A stretch of DNA of 32,298 nucleotides from positions 1-32,298 of the forward strand of contig NZ_AULT01000059.1 in assembly GCF_000422425.1 (NCBI RefSeq), read 5' to 3'. Shown here piece by piece: positions 7,019 through 14,905 of this stretch. The stretch comes from Oceanospirillum beijerinckii DSM 7166. Lineage in GTDB: Bacteria > Pseudomonadota > Gammaproteobacteria > Pseudomonadales > Halomonadaceae. Below the pieces are notes generated by a model, which was not told where the DNA came from, ran no database searches, and saw only the letters and a list, made by a program, of their open reading frames with translations. Every line of letters begins with the position of its first letter. Position 1 is the stretch's first letter. Made by a program: the position numbers and the translations under genes.

Positions 7019-9337
7019 ATGAGTTATCAGGTACTTGCCCGAAAGTGGCGCCCTAAGAATTTCCATGAACTGGTGGGGCAGGATCATGTGCGTAAGGCAT
7101 TGGTCAGCGCACTTGATAACGATCGTTTACACCATGCCTATCTGTTTACGGGCACCCGGGGTGTAGGTAAAACCACGATTGCCCGGATTATCTCTAAGTG
7201 CCTGAACTGCGAGACAGGTATTACCTCCCGTCCCTGTGGCGAATGTACCAGTTGCCGCGAGATCGACGAAGGTCGTTTTGTTGACTTAATTGAGGTGGAT
7301 GCAGCGTCCCGTACCAAGGTTGAAGATACCCGCGAGCTGCTGGATAACGTGCAATACGCGCCATCCAGAGGTCGCTTTAAGGTGTACCTGATCGATGAGG
7401 TGCACATGCTGTCGACCCATAGTTTCAACGCCCTACTGAAAACGCTGGAAGAGCCCCCTCCGCACGTCAAATTCCTGCTGGCAACCACAGATCCGCAAAA
7501 ACTGCCGGTGACGGTCTTGTCCCGTTGTTTGCAGTTCAACCTGAAAAATATGCCTCCAGAACGTGTGGTTGAGCACCTGAGCAATGTGTTGACTCAGGAG
7601 CAGATTCCTTTTGATGATGCAGCCTTGTGGCAACTGGGCCGCGCGGCTGATGGCAGTATGCGTGACGCCCTGAGCTTAACTGATCAGGCGATCGCCTATG
7701 GTCAGGGGCAGATCAGCGCCAGCCAGGTCAGCGAGATGCTGGGGCTGGTGGATCAGCGCCATGTGGCGCAACTGATCGACCATCTGATCAACCAGGATGC
7801 AGCGGCCATGTTGGGCGAAGCGGCCCGGTTATCGGAACAGGCGGCAGACTTTGAAACGATACTGGCGGATATGGCGCTTTATCTGCACCGCATGGCCGTG
7901 GCTCAGCTGTTGCCTGATGCAGTGGATAACGCTCAGGGTGATCGTGAGCAGGTGATCAATCATGCCGCCTGTATAAGCGCGGAAGACCTGCAACTGTATT
8001 ACCAGATTGCGATTAAAAGCCAGGAAGATCTACCCTTAGCACCGGATATGCGTACCGGCTTTGAGATGGCGATGATTCGAATGCTGGCCTTTGCTCCTCA
8101 AGGAGTCCCTATTGCCGCAAATACGGCTAACACAGGCGGCGGTAGCTCCCCCGGAGCGGCATTAAGCGCCCGTCTGGCCGACGGTAAAAAAAAAGCAGTC
8201 CTGAATCAACCCTCAGCTCCGGTTAACTCTGCGCCTGCTCAGCCTGTGGCTCAATCGACACCTCACTCGATACAACAGCCTGAGCCGGTGCAACACACTG
8301 CACCAACAGCCAATGTAGGATCAAGCGAGACAGGCGCAGGCAAAAGCACAGAAGGACCGGGCTTGCGTATGGCAAACTTTCCCGGCATGACAGCTTCGCT
8401 TGAGGTAGCGACTCCAGCAGAAAAGCCTGTTGCCGCAGAAGCACCTGCACCAGTGGAAGCACCTGCCTCCATAGAGGTACCGGCACCCACAGAAACACTG
8501 GCACCTACAGAAGCGCCAGTAATAGCGCCTGCAGCCTCACCGGCTGAAACTGTCCCCAAGGCGACTGAAACGCAAACACCAAACCTTACGGCTATGCAGC
8601 CCCCTATGGATATTCCCCCATGGGAAGACCTGCCGGTAGCCCCCGAAGCGGCTGAGCAAACATCAGAACCCGCTCCAGTCATTACGCAGAGAGAAGCGCC
8701 TCAGGACACTGCACCAGGATATGATCAACTCGCTGTGCTGGATCAGATCCCTGCGCCTGAATATCCCGATATGGGTCAGATACCTGCGCCAGAGTATCAG
8801 CAGATGATGCCCGAGCCCATGCCTGAACCTGCTACCCAAGAGCCTGTTATTCAGGAGTCCGCGCAACACGCTCAGATCACCCCTCCCGTTCAGCTGGAGC
8901 AAAACAGTGACAGTGGTATTACTCCACTGGTAGGCCCTTGTCCGACCCAATTGGAAGACAATAACGATTGGCTGGGTGTATTCCCTCATTTAGCCCTGAA
9001 TGGCCTGGAACGCACACTGGCACAAAACTCGGCATTAACCCGGAAAGAAGGCGATACACTGCACTTTAATACTCAGCTGGTCCGACAGGAGTTTTTAACC
9101 CAGGAGCGGATCAACAGCTGGCAGCAGGCAATTACACAGCTGTTTAATCAGCCCGTACGCATTGAAATTGAGCAAACCCGCACCCATATTGAAACACCAG
9201 CGATGCGTGAAGAACAGCTCAAGGCGCTGCGCAAGCATCAGGCACAGCAGATCTTTATGCAGGATGATCATATTCAGCGCTTAATAAGTGAGATGGGTGC
9301 AGAGGTCGATATGGAGTCGGTGGAGCCTCTGGTTTAA
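7019..9337 (+). CDS. dnaX: DNA polymerase III subunit tau (and gamma by frameshift)
   Basis: The clamp-loader ATPase that loads the beta sliding clamp and, as tau, links the two polymerase cores and the helicase. The 772-residue product has Walker A GTRGVGKT (45-52), a zinc-binding cysteine set (C64, C73, C76, C79), the DEVHML Walker B segment (about 125-130) and an AAA+ lid. A long disordered Pro/Ala/Glu-rich linker runs from about 385 to 640, and a conserved C-terminal tau domain V follows. A run of nine A (8186-8194) lies at the start of the linker. In the -1 frame it leads to TAA at 8224-8226 and a product of about 402 residues, close to the size of E. coli gamma (431). It heads the dnaX-ybaB-recR-rnd block. 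Confidence 0.97.
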   Translation: MSYQVLARKWRPKNFHELVGQDHVRKALVSALDNDRLHHAYLFTGTRGVGKTTIARIISKCLNCETGITSRPCGECTSCREIDEGRFVDLIEVDAASRTKVEDTRELLDNVQYAPSRGRFKVYLIDEVHMLSTHSFNALLKTLEEPPPHVKFLLATTDPQKLPVTVLSRCLQFNLKNMPPERVVEHLSNVLTQEQIPFDDAALWQLGRAADGSMRDALSLTDQAIAYGQGQISASQVSEMLGLVDQRHVAQLIDHLINQDAAAMLGEAARLSEQAADFETILADMALYLHRMAVAQLLPDAVDNAQGDREQVINHAACISAEDLQLYYQIAIKSQEDLPLAPDMRTGFEMAMIRMLAFAPQGVPIAANTANTGGGSSPGAALSARLADGKKKAVLNQPSAPVNSAPAQPVAQSTPHSIQQPEPVQHTAPTANVGSSETGAGKSTEGPGLRMANFPGMTASLEVATPAEKPVAAEAPAPVEAPASIEVPAPTETLAPTEAPVIAPAASPAETVPKATETQTPNLTAMQPPMDIPPWEDLPVAPEAAEQTSEPAPVITQREAPQDTAPGYDQLAVLDQIPAPEYPDMGQIPAPEYQQMMPEPMPEPATQEPVIQESAQHAQITPPVQLEQNSDSGITPLVGPCPTQLEDNNDWLGVFPHLALNGLERTLAQNSALTRKEGDTLHFNTQLVRQEFLTQERINSWQQAITQLFNQPVRIEIEQTRTHIETPAMREEQLKALRKHQAQQIFMQDDHIQRLISEMGAEVDMESVEPLV
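8186..8226 (+). promoter_or_regulatory. Putative dnaX -1 frameshift (slippage) site with gamma stop codon
   Basis: Three in-frame AAA codons form an A9 tract ending before GCA. Slipping back one base gives AGC AGT CCT GAA TCA ACC CTC AGC TCC GGT TAA, a ten-codon tail then stop. In E. coli the A AAA AAG heptamer works this way; longer A runs can also slip during transcription, as known for Thermus dnaX. I see no strong downstream stem-loop. A small CGTC/GACG hairpin (8170-8182) lies just upstream. Confidence 0.6.
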
Positions 9338-9514
9338 TCCGTCGATTTGACTGATTCAAATCCATGAGCAAAATCTCATTCAGGCTTGAGCATACAGGCA
9401 GCATCAGATTATTAGCTGCCCTATTAAAATAGATCGTATTACGTCACACCATATGCGGTACGACGTCGATATAGCGCTTAAACAATTTTTATTTGTCAGA
9501 TAGAGGTAAACACT

Positions 9515-9844
9515 ATGTTTGGTAAAGGCGGAATGGGCGAGCTGATGAAGCAGGCTCAGCAGATGCAGGAAAAAATGCAGCAGATGCAGGAAGAAGCGGC
9601 CAATCAGAAAGTGATAGGTGAAGCCGGTGCAGGCATGGTAAAAGTAACCATGAATGGTCGCCATGATGTCAGTGCGGTGAGCATCGATGAATCCCTGATG
9701 AGCGAAGATAAAGAGATGCTGGAAGACCTGCTCGCTGCAGCAGTAAACGATGCTGTACGCCGTGTTGAAGAAGCGACTCAGGCAAAAATGGCTGAAATGA
9801 CTGGCGGCATGCAGATGCCTCCAGGCTTTAAAATGCCATTTTAA
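9515..9844 (+). CDS. ybaB: YbaB/EbfC family nucleoid-associated DNA-binding protein
   Basis: A 109-residue protein, close to the family's usual 105-110. It opens with the glycine-rich [20 protein letters not shown] and a methionine/glutamine-rich helix (about 8-33). The beta region [20 protein letters not shown] follows, and the tail is PPGFKMPF. The family forms dimers that bind DNA without strong sequence preference and is almost always encoded between dnaX and recR, as here. GAGG lies at good spacing before ATG. It lies 177 bases after dnaX, and a GGCAGC/GCTGCC inverted repeat in that gap may modulate read-through. Confidence 0.96.
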   Translation: MFGKGGMGELMKQAQQMQEKMQQMQEEAANQKVIGEAGAGMVKVTMNGRHDVSAVSIDESLMSEDKEMLEDLLAAAVNDAVRRVEEATQAKMAEMTGGMQMPPGFKMPF

Positions 9845-9972
9845 TCAACCTGTATTTTTATCTGCATACAGATGCAATGACATCTTTACTTGTGGGTATG
9901 GTTTTGTGAGGGCGTGCTTTTACTCAGGTAAAACCCCATGCCTTCAACTTCTTTTGTAGTAGGAAAAGTAAT

Positions 9973-10575
9973 ATGGCATTTAGCCCCTTGGTGGAACAAC
10001 TGATCACAGCACTGCGTTGCTTACCCGGTGTTGGGCCAAAATCGGCTCAGCGCATGGCATTGCATCTGCTGGAGCGGGATCGACCAGGGGGTATGCATCT
10101 GTCCGAGATCCTGACCAGAGCCCTGGATCAGGTTGGCCAGTGCCGTCAATGCCGCACCCTGACAGAAGAAGATATTTGCGGCTTGTGTCGCAGCGACAGA
10201 CGGGACGATAGCTTACTATGCGTAGTGGAAACCCCTGCTGACCAAATTGCTATGGAGCAAGCAGGAGGCTTTAACGGTCGGTACTTTATTCTGACCGGAC
10301 ATCTATCGCCTATTGATGGTATCGGCCCGGATGCGTTAGGACTGGATCTGCTGCAGGAACGCATACAGACCGGTGAAATTAAAGAACTGATCCTGGCCAC
10401 AAACCCCACAGTGGAAGGTGAAGCCACAGCCCATTATATTGCTGAAATGGTGCGTGATCTGCCAGTGACAGTCTCACGACTGGCCCATGGCATACCCGTA
10501 GGTGGTGAGCTGGAATATATTGACGGTGGTACTCTGAGTCGCGCATTAGCCGGCCGGTTACCAATGACGGAATAA
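9973..10575 (+). CDS. recR: Recombination mediator protein RecR
   Basis: A 200-residue ring-forming protein that works with RecO (and RecF) to load RecA on SSB-coated gapped DNA. It has an N-terminal helix-hairpin-helix ([17 protein letters not shown], about 17-33) and a zinc finger with C57, C60, C69 and C72 (CRQC ... CGLC). The Toprim domain follows from about 80 with E86 in [15 protein letters not shown] and the [19 protein letters not shown] segment. Its length is as usual for the family. AGGA precedes the ATG. The stop codon TAA overlaps the rnd start as TAATG, so the two are likely translationally coupled. Confidence 0.97.
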   Translation: MAFSPLVEQLITALRCLPGVGPKSAQRMALHLLERDRPGGMHLSEILTRALDQVGQCRQCRTLTEEDICGLCRSDRRDDSLLCVVETPADQIAMEQAGGFNGRYFILTGHLSPIDGIGPDALGLDLLQERIQTGEIKELILATNPTVEGEATAHYIAEMVRDLPVTVSRLAHGIPVGGELEYIDGGTLSRALAGRLPMTE

Positions 10576-11720
10576 TGACGGAACAAGCGATCTCCTACCA
10601 ATTTATTACCTCCAATGAGGTATTAGAGCAACAGTGCCAATACTGGTTAACCCAGCCGTTTCTGGCGTTGGACACCGAATTCATGCGTGTGGATACCTTT
10701 TATCCCAAAGCCGCATTAATTCAGGTGCAGGACGATAAGAACTGCTGGCTGATTGACCCAACAAAAATCACTCAATGGCAGCCCTTTGCTAATGTACTGA
10801 CCGAAGAATCCGTACTGAAAGTGCTACATGCCTGCTCGGAAGACCTGGACGTGTTTGCCAAACTGTCCGGCGAGGTGCCTCGCCCGCTCATGGATACCCA
10901 GGTTGCCCTGGCGTTTCTGGGGGAAACCCTGGCCGTGGGCTACCAGCGCATGGTGGAAAACTGGCTGCAGATTACCCTGCAAAAAGAAGAAACCCGCTCA
11001 GACTGGTTGCAACGCCCACTGACCGAATCCCAGTGCATCTACGCTGCAGCAGACGTGTATTATCTGTACCGGATCTGGCCCATGATTCAGCAGAAACTGG
11101 CGGATCAGGGGCGTGAGGTCTGGTGCCGTGAAGAATGTAACCAGATCGCTCGCCTTGCCAGCATGCCCCTGGACGATGAGTTCTATTACTTGCGGGTAAA
11201 ACAAGCCTGGAAACTGTCCCAGGAAAAACTGGCGGTGTTGCAGAATCTTGCCGCCTGGCGCGAACAGGAAGTACGCAAGCGCAACCAGCCTCGCGGTCGT
11301 CTGTTGTCAGATAATCAGCTGTGGCTACTGGCATTTAAACTGCCCTCCAATCGCTTTGAGTTATCTCAAATAGACGGTCTGCGCCCGGCAGCAATCAAAC
11401 GTGATGGCGATCAGATTTTAGAGTTGATCCGACTGGGGCGCGAACGCTCTCAGGCGATGTGGCCAAGCTCGATTCCTTCACCCATTGGCCAACCCTATCG
11501 GGACTGGGCAAAAGCACTGAAAAAGCTGGTACGTAGCGTGGCAGAAGCCAACAACCTGCCACCAGAACTACTGGTACGCAAACGCCAGCTGGAACAACTA
11601 CTGAACAGCGCCGTTCGCGGCGAATTGAACCAGATGCCAGAAGAGTGGCGCGGCTGGCGTGAAAGCCTGATCGGTGAACCGCTATTAGCCAAGCTGACAG
11701 AGCTGGCAAGCCGACGATAA
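10575..11720 (+). CDS. rnd: Ribonuclease D
   Basis: A 381-residue 3'-5' exoribonuclease of the DEDDy type that trims tRNA and other stable RNA precursors. Catalytic residues can be picked out as D33 and E35 in ALDTEFMRVD, D90 in HACSEDLDVF, and the Y156-x3-D160 pair in YAAADVYYLY. One or two HRDC domains follow, the first from about residue 215 (LAAWREQEVRKRNQPRGRLL). Its length matches E. coli RNase D (375). The start ATG overlaps the recR stop. The nine bases ATGACGGAA at the end of recR are repeated immediately as the start of rnd, suggesting the junction arose by a small tandem duplication. Confidence 0.96.
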   Translation: MTEQAISYQFITSNEVLEQQCQYWLTQPFLALDTEFMRVDTFYPKAALIQVQDDKNCWLIDPTKITQWQPFANVLTEESVLKVLHACSEDLDVFAKLSGEVPRPLMDTQVALAFLGETLAVGYQRMVENWLQITLQKEETRSDWLQRPLTESQCIYAAADVYYLYRIWPMIQQKLADQGREVWCREECNQIARLASMPLDDEFYYLRVKQAWKLSQEKLAVLQNLAAWREQEVRKRNQPRGRLLSDNQLWLLAFKLPSNRFELSQIDGLRPAAIKRDGDQILELIRLGRERSQAMWPSSIPSPIGQPYRDWAKALKKLVRSVAEANNLPPELLVRKRQLEQLLNSAVRGELNQMPEEWRGWRESLIGEPLLAKLTELASRR

Positions 11721-11859
11721 CTTTTTATTCATAGTGAAATATTCATAGCAAAACAAAAGTAATGCGATACTTTCTGTGTAAAACGCCAGTAACTATCGCA
11801 TCGCTTGCTCTGAAGTCTCTGTTTCGCTGCTTATGTGTTTTAAATTAGGGGTAACAACC

Positions 11860-12147
11860 TTGAAACTGGTGTGTGAAGTATTCAAAAGTCCACGTAAAGA
11901 CGAAATGTATCTGTACGTAGACAAAATGGAAGGCATGAAGCGTGTACCTGAGCAGCTGCTGGAAATGTTTGGCAAGCCTGTATCAACCATAACCATGATA
12001 CTGACCGAAGAGAAGAAACTGGCCCGTGCGGAAGCCGCTAAAGTGATGAAAGAGATACGTACTAACGGTTTCTACCTGCAGATGCCACCGGCAAAAGAAG
12101 AATATTTGCTGGATCTGTATAAAGCGCCAACCGAAGGTAAATACTAA
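11860..12147 (+). CDS. ycgL: YcgL domain protein
   Basis: A small conserved gammaproteobacterial protein of unknown biochemical function. The core [31 protein letters not shown] and NGFYLQMPP segments match the YcgL family (E. coli about 97 residues). I choose the TTG at 11860-11862 because AGGGG lies about nine bases before it and the product ([11 protein letters not shown]..., 95 residues) then matches the family's length. An in-frame ATG at 11833 would add nine residues with no ribosome-binding site and poor similarity. It lies 139 bases after rnd and is directly joined to ycgN (TAA then ATG with no gap). Confidence 0.88.
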   Translation: MKLVCEVFKSPRKDEMYLYVDKMEGMKRVPEQLLEMFGKPVSTITMILTEEKKLARAEAAKVMKEIRTNGFYLQMPPAKEEYLLDLYKAPTEGKY

Positions 12148-12594
12148 ATGACACTGACAGAGCGCTTCTGGGAGCAGAAAAGTCTGCATCAGATGAACGC
12201 AGAGGAATGGGAAGCGCTCTGCGACGGCTGCGGTAAATGTTGCCTGCATAAACTGGAAGATGAAGACGACGGCGAGATCTACTACACCGACGTTGCCTGC
12301 AAGCTGTTAGACATCACCACCTGCCGCTGTAATGATTACAGCAACCGCCTGAAGCAAGTACCGGGCTGCGTGCAACTAACCCCGGATGCAGAAGAAGTCT
12401 TCGACTGGCTGCCTAAAAGCTGCGCCTACCGCACAATTAAAGACGGTAAGCCCCTGCCTGAGTGGCATCATCTGGTGTCCGGTAACCCCGATAGCATCCA
12501 TAAAAAGCACCAGAGCATCCGTCGTCGCGCCATCAGCGAACAGGTGATTGAACCTGAAGAGATGGAGCTGCATATTATTGATTGGATTGAGTAA
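12148..12594 (+). CDS. ycgN: YcgN family cysteine-cluster protein
   Basis: A 148-residue member of the YcgN (UPF0260, YkgJ-type cysteine cluster) family. The cluster ALCDGCGKCCLHKL (about 28-41) is followed by further cysteines at CKLLDITTCRCNDY, PGCVQL and KSCAYR, a pattern expected to bind zinc or an iron-sulfur cluster. The conserved tail includes PEWHHLVSGNPDSIH. The precise function is not known. ATG follows the ycgL stop directly, indicating one transcript. The ycgL-ycgN association occurs in many gammaproteobacteria, and here both trail rnd. Confidence 0.93.
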   Translation: MTLTERFWEQKSLHQMNAEEWEALCDGCGKCCLHKLEDEDDGEIYYTDVACKLLDITTCRCNDYSNRLKQVPGCVQLTPDAEEVFDWLPKSCAYRTIKDGKPLPEWHHLVSGNPDSIHKKHQSIRRRAISEQVIEPEEMELHIIDWIE

Positions 12595-13013
12595 GAGTAT
12601 CCTGAGGGTCGCTATAAAGATCGAGCACAAAAGTACCAGACTCCGATTTGCCAGGAGCCAGGATAGGTACGATTCAAACGTGGCAGCGCTTGCACACATT
12701 CAACCCCGACCAGCTTTTAAATTGTCTCTGCAGTGCAGAGACAATCCGGTTATTCTGTTGCGAGATATCTGCATTGCTCAAGCAGCATGCAAAACTACAT
12801 AAAAAGATTCCGATAGATTATGCAGGCAGTGTTTGCACAATCCTCAAAAAGCGCTGACAAGATTATTTATATCGGCCATCCACCAAAACATATCAAACAA
12901 AACAAGACAGAAGGTCTTAACTGAAAAATATCTCTAAGCTGAATAGGCTCTAGGTAAGGCGAGTATAGAGAGACAACAAGACAGGGGCTAAAAGCATACC
13001 CCAGAAATGGAGA
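12595..13013. other. Intergenic stretch after ycgN with a perfect palindrome
   Basis: I see no gene here; the short open frames in it lack ribosome-binding sites and family features. The notable element is a perfect inverted repeat ATTGTCTCTGCA-G-TGCAGAGACAAT at 12721-12745 (12-bp arms, one-base centre). The last 50 bases would be the downstream region of ffs on the minus strand. They contain GGGG...CCCC pairing (12984-13002), which may be a weak ffs terminator. Confidence 0.5.
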
Positions 13014-13121
13014 TAGCCCCGCCAGCCACACCCCGGCACATGAGTCACCTGCTGTGGCTGCTTCCTTCCGGACCTGACCAGGTTCACAGGGTATCATTGC
13101 GGGGGGACCGACAGGGCCACC
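13014..13121 (-). ncRNA. ffs: Signal recognition particle RNA (4.5S RNA)
   Basis: The minus strand contains the near-universal SRP RNA apical core GGTCAGGTCCGGAAGGAAGC with AGC following, the Ffh-binding hairpin. The flanks resemble E. coli 4.5S RNA throughout: CCCCCCGCAATG near the 5' side, then CCTGTGAACC before the core, and AGCCACAGCAGGTGACTCATGTGCCGGGG after it. The 5' segment TGGCCCTGTC can pair with GGCGGGGCTA at the 3' end, using G-U pairs, closing a rod of about 108 nt. With Ffh it targets membrane proteins to the translocon. The ends are estimated from the pairing. The gene reads opposite to the dnaX-ycgN block. Confidence 0.95.
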
Positions 13122-13473
13122 ACAAATTTGTTTCTTCTGAAACAACGAGACGAATTCTAGCACTATCAATAAGTTAGGCACAAGCATTAATTAAAAGATT
13201 TTCCTGTAGTCTTTGTAGAACCCTCTCTATGAGACCCAGTTAACAGTGCTGGGATTAATCCTGTGGTGCGCACGCCTTTAACCTATACTGAAAAAGCTGA
13301 ATTGATCTTAAGCTCTAAACAAGGCGTATCGATGACCTGTCATTACTTTTGTTTAGACCTTTTATGTCTCTTCAATTCAGTGTAATCCATCACTGACTTG
13401 ATAAAAGGGTTATGTCATACACCATAACCCATCATAGGGGTCACGATGACGTTACCAGACTGTTTCCAATGGG
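13122..13473. other. Non-coding or decayed stretch upstream of ffs
   Basis: Apart from the ffs promoter I see no gene. A perfect 8-bp hairpin GGGTTATG (13407-13414) and CATAACCC (13423-13430) is present. At 13446 an ATG opens a 13-codon frame (MTLPDCFQWDEDQ) that hits TAA. The same frame then continues with ELSFYGKPATLFW before another stop, which looks like debris of a former coding sequence. Confidence 0.4.
13154..13183 (-). promoter_or_regulatory. Putative ffs promoter
   Basis: Reading on the minus strand, TTGTGC (13178-13183) and TAGAAT (13154-13159) are separated by 18 bases, which is close to the sigma-70 consensus. Transcription would begin about 25-30 bases upstream of the mature RNA 5' end, consistent with a short leader removed by RNase P as in E. 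coli. Confidence 0.55.
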
Positions 13474-13755
13474 ATGAAGATCAGTAAGAACTCAGCTTCT
13501 ACGGTAAGCCTGCAACTTTATTCTGGTAGTCCCTCTCTTGCATCCCTACTCTCTCCACTTAAAGAGGAGCTGGCCATTGATTACGGCGGCCATACGGTCA
13601 AACAAACGATCAGCGCCGGTGTCAGTGAGATTATTGAGAGATAGGTTTTGGATGACTGGATCAGACGGATGGACGATCTGATGTATCAGGCTAAAAATAA
13701 GGGGGATAACCAGATCGTTTACTATCAACCCGGCGCAGACAAAACAGCCCGCTAA
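13474..13755 (+). pseudogene. Degenerate C-terminal remnant of a GGDEF domain protein
   Basis: One frame reads HTVKQTISAGVSEIIER, then TAG at 13642-13644, then VLDDWIRRMDDLMYQAKNKG and DNQIVYY up to TAA at 13753-13755. This matches the last quarter of a GGDEF domain: the VT(V/I)S.GV strand, then the LxxAD..LY.AK..G.N.V helix and strand. The catalytic GGDEF half is absent and a stop codon interrupts the remainder, so it cannot be a functional cyclase. The upstream part of the same frame (from 13474) shows no recognisable domain. Confidence 0.72.
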
Positions 13756-13782
13756 GTGTTGATGGCTAGCGGGCTACTTTTC
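13746..13782. terminator. Strong hairpin, probably bidirectional terminator
   Basis: A perfect 9-bp stem AGCCCGCTA (13746-13754) and TAGCGGGCT (13767-13775) is followed by ACTTTTC on the + strand. On the - strand it is followed by GTTTTG, downstream of the ybjN homologue. It overlaps the stop codon of the GGDEF remnant. Confidence 0.75.
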
Positions 13783-13850
13783 ATGATATTTGCCGGCAAG
13801 GAGCACAGGAAAATATCAAGTAAACACTTATACAAAAACCAAGCAGCAAC

Positions 13851-14330
13851 TTAATGCAAGGAAACCCCAGGGGCCTCCTCTTCATCATCCGATGGGCTAT
13901 CCATGTAAGTCAGCACCCCCATATTCTGACAATCACTGACCAGCTGGCGGGTATTTTCCATCGTCGTCAGCAGGAAATGACGGAACTGGCTAAAAGAGAC
14001 ACCGGCACGAGTGTGCAGAGTATCCATCACCACCAACTTCGGCAGCGCCTCATCGGTCACCTCAAGAAAAATCTTGCTGTGTGGAAACGCCATATTCAAG
14101 CGGCCTGTTTCAATGGTCAGTGGCAGCAGAGCAGTCGGCCTAAGCTCCATTTCAGTTGTCAGAATCAGGTGATCCGATTCAACAAAAATACGGCTATCCA
14201 ACACACCGTCCATCTGCTGCAGCTCGGACAGATGCAAACCATCGCAATGTTCACAGATGTAATTAGTGGTGGAGCCTTCGTCCAACCAACGCTTGACCTG
14301 ATTGGCATCAGGTACAAAAAGCGGTTCCAT
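13851..14330 (-). CDS. ybjN: YbjN domain-containing protein
   Basis: A 159-residue homologue of E. coli YbjN (158 residues), a small cytoplasmic protein of the type III secretion chaperone-like fold family, reported to affect motility, biofilm and stress responses. Shared features along the length are VPDANQVKRWLDE, ECDN/ICEHCDGLHL, DGVLDSRIF, a RP(S/T)A(L/V)LPL segment, LPKLVVMDTL, GVSFSQFRHFL, and an acidic tail ending LH. The conserved order makes the assignment good, although the biochemical activity of the family is not established. It is a single gene, and the perfect stem at 13746-13775 would terminate it. Confidence 0.87.
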   Translation of the reverse strand: MEPLFVPDANQVKRWLDEGSTTNYICEHCDGLHLSELQQMDGVLDSRIFVESDHLILTTEMELRPTALLPLTIETGRLNMAFPHSKIFLEVTDEALPKLVVMDTLHTRAGVSFSQFRHFLLTTMENTRQLVSDCQNMGVLTYMDSPSDDEEEAPGVSLH

Positions 14331-14847
14331 AGCTTGCCTCGTACAGCCTGAGAGAGATATTTATTACTTCGTATTATAACTCAGGTAGAGAGATTAATCC
14401 TCCGCCTGTATTGCTAAGTCTTCATAAAGACTGACTTTTTTCTGTCTGCATGAGTTTTTCTCCCTTTATTCCATAAGGGCATGATTTTTATACACTTAAT
14501 CATCATAAAAGCCAAAAAAGCCTTTAAAGACAAAAACTTCTTTGTTATTTCCCGCTGCCCTATTGTCGTTATCGGTTCAAACGTGCTTGAACCACGGGGC
14601 CTGTGAAACTCTGAGCCAATTTGTTTCTCTGGCCCCTCTGTACTGGAAAAAACTTATGCAGGTCTGGGCCTTGGTTCAGTATGTTGCTATTGGTAAGACA
14701 AGCTGTGTCACTGATGAGTTTGGTGTTGAGCTGGTGGCTGCATACGAATCAATAAAATCAGATAGCAATGCGGATTTCATCGACTCTAATCCGGGTAAAT
14801 ATATATCGACTCAAGATTTCTCGTATTGGCAGTTTGCCTCTTGCCAT

Positions 14848-14868
14848 ACTCCTTTGTTAGGAGTTTTT
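14848..14868 (+). terminator. Short intrinsic terminator
   Basis: ACTCC (14848-14852) pairs with GGAGT (14860-14864), followed directly by a run of T to 14868. The stem is short, but the layout is that of an intrinsic terminator reading rightward. Confidence 0.5.
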
Positions 14869-14905
14869 GCCTGAATAGCGTAATCGCTATTCGGGCCTTT
14901 TCTGT
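14869..14905 (+). terminator. Strong intrinsic terminator
   Basis: GCCTGAATAGCG (14869-14880) pairs with CGCTATTCGGGC (14885-14896) around a TAAT loop, with one G-T pair in 12. CTTTTCTGTTT follows. It lies directly after the shorter hairpin, so something transcribed rightward appears to end here. Confidence 0.75.

Noticed and set aside
8223-8682. Overlapping minus-strand frames inside dnaX (93 and 139 codons, Gly/Ser/Ala- or Leu-rich)
   Set aside because: They mirror the low-complexity Pro/Ala/Glu linker of tau. Low-complexity coding regions commonly leave the reverse strand open.
12548-12857. Two overlapping + strand frames after ycgN (84 and 69 codons)
   Set aside because: They overlap or follow ycgN out of frame, pass through the palindrome at 12721-12745, and have no start signals or family features.
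12867-13187. 106-codon minus-strand frame across the SRP RNA
   Set aside because: The sequence is explained by the structural RNA ffs; the frame has no ribosome-binding site or family features.
14574-14593. GGTTCAA...TTGAACC as the T-arm of a tRNA
   Set aside because: No acceptor, D-arm or anticodon arm can be built around it; the loop is six bases and lacks the usual T-loop pattern.
14542-14874. 110-codon frame between ybjN and tctC as a protein gene
   Set aside because: TTG start, no ribosome-binding site, no recognisable family, and the stop lies inside a terminator stem. I kept the interval as an unexplained segment only.
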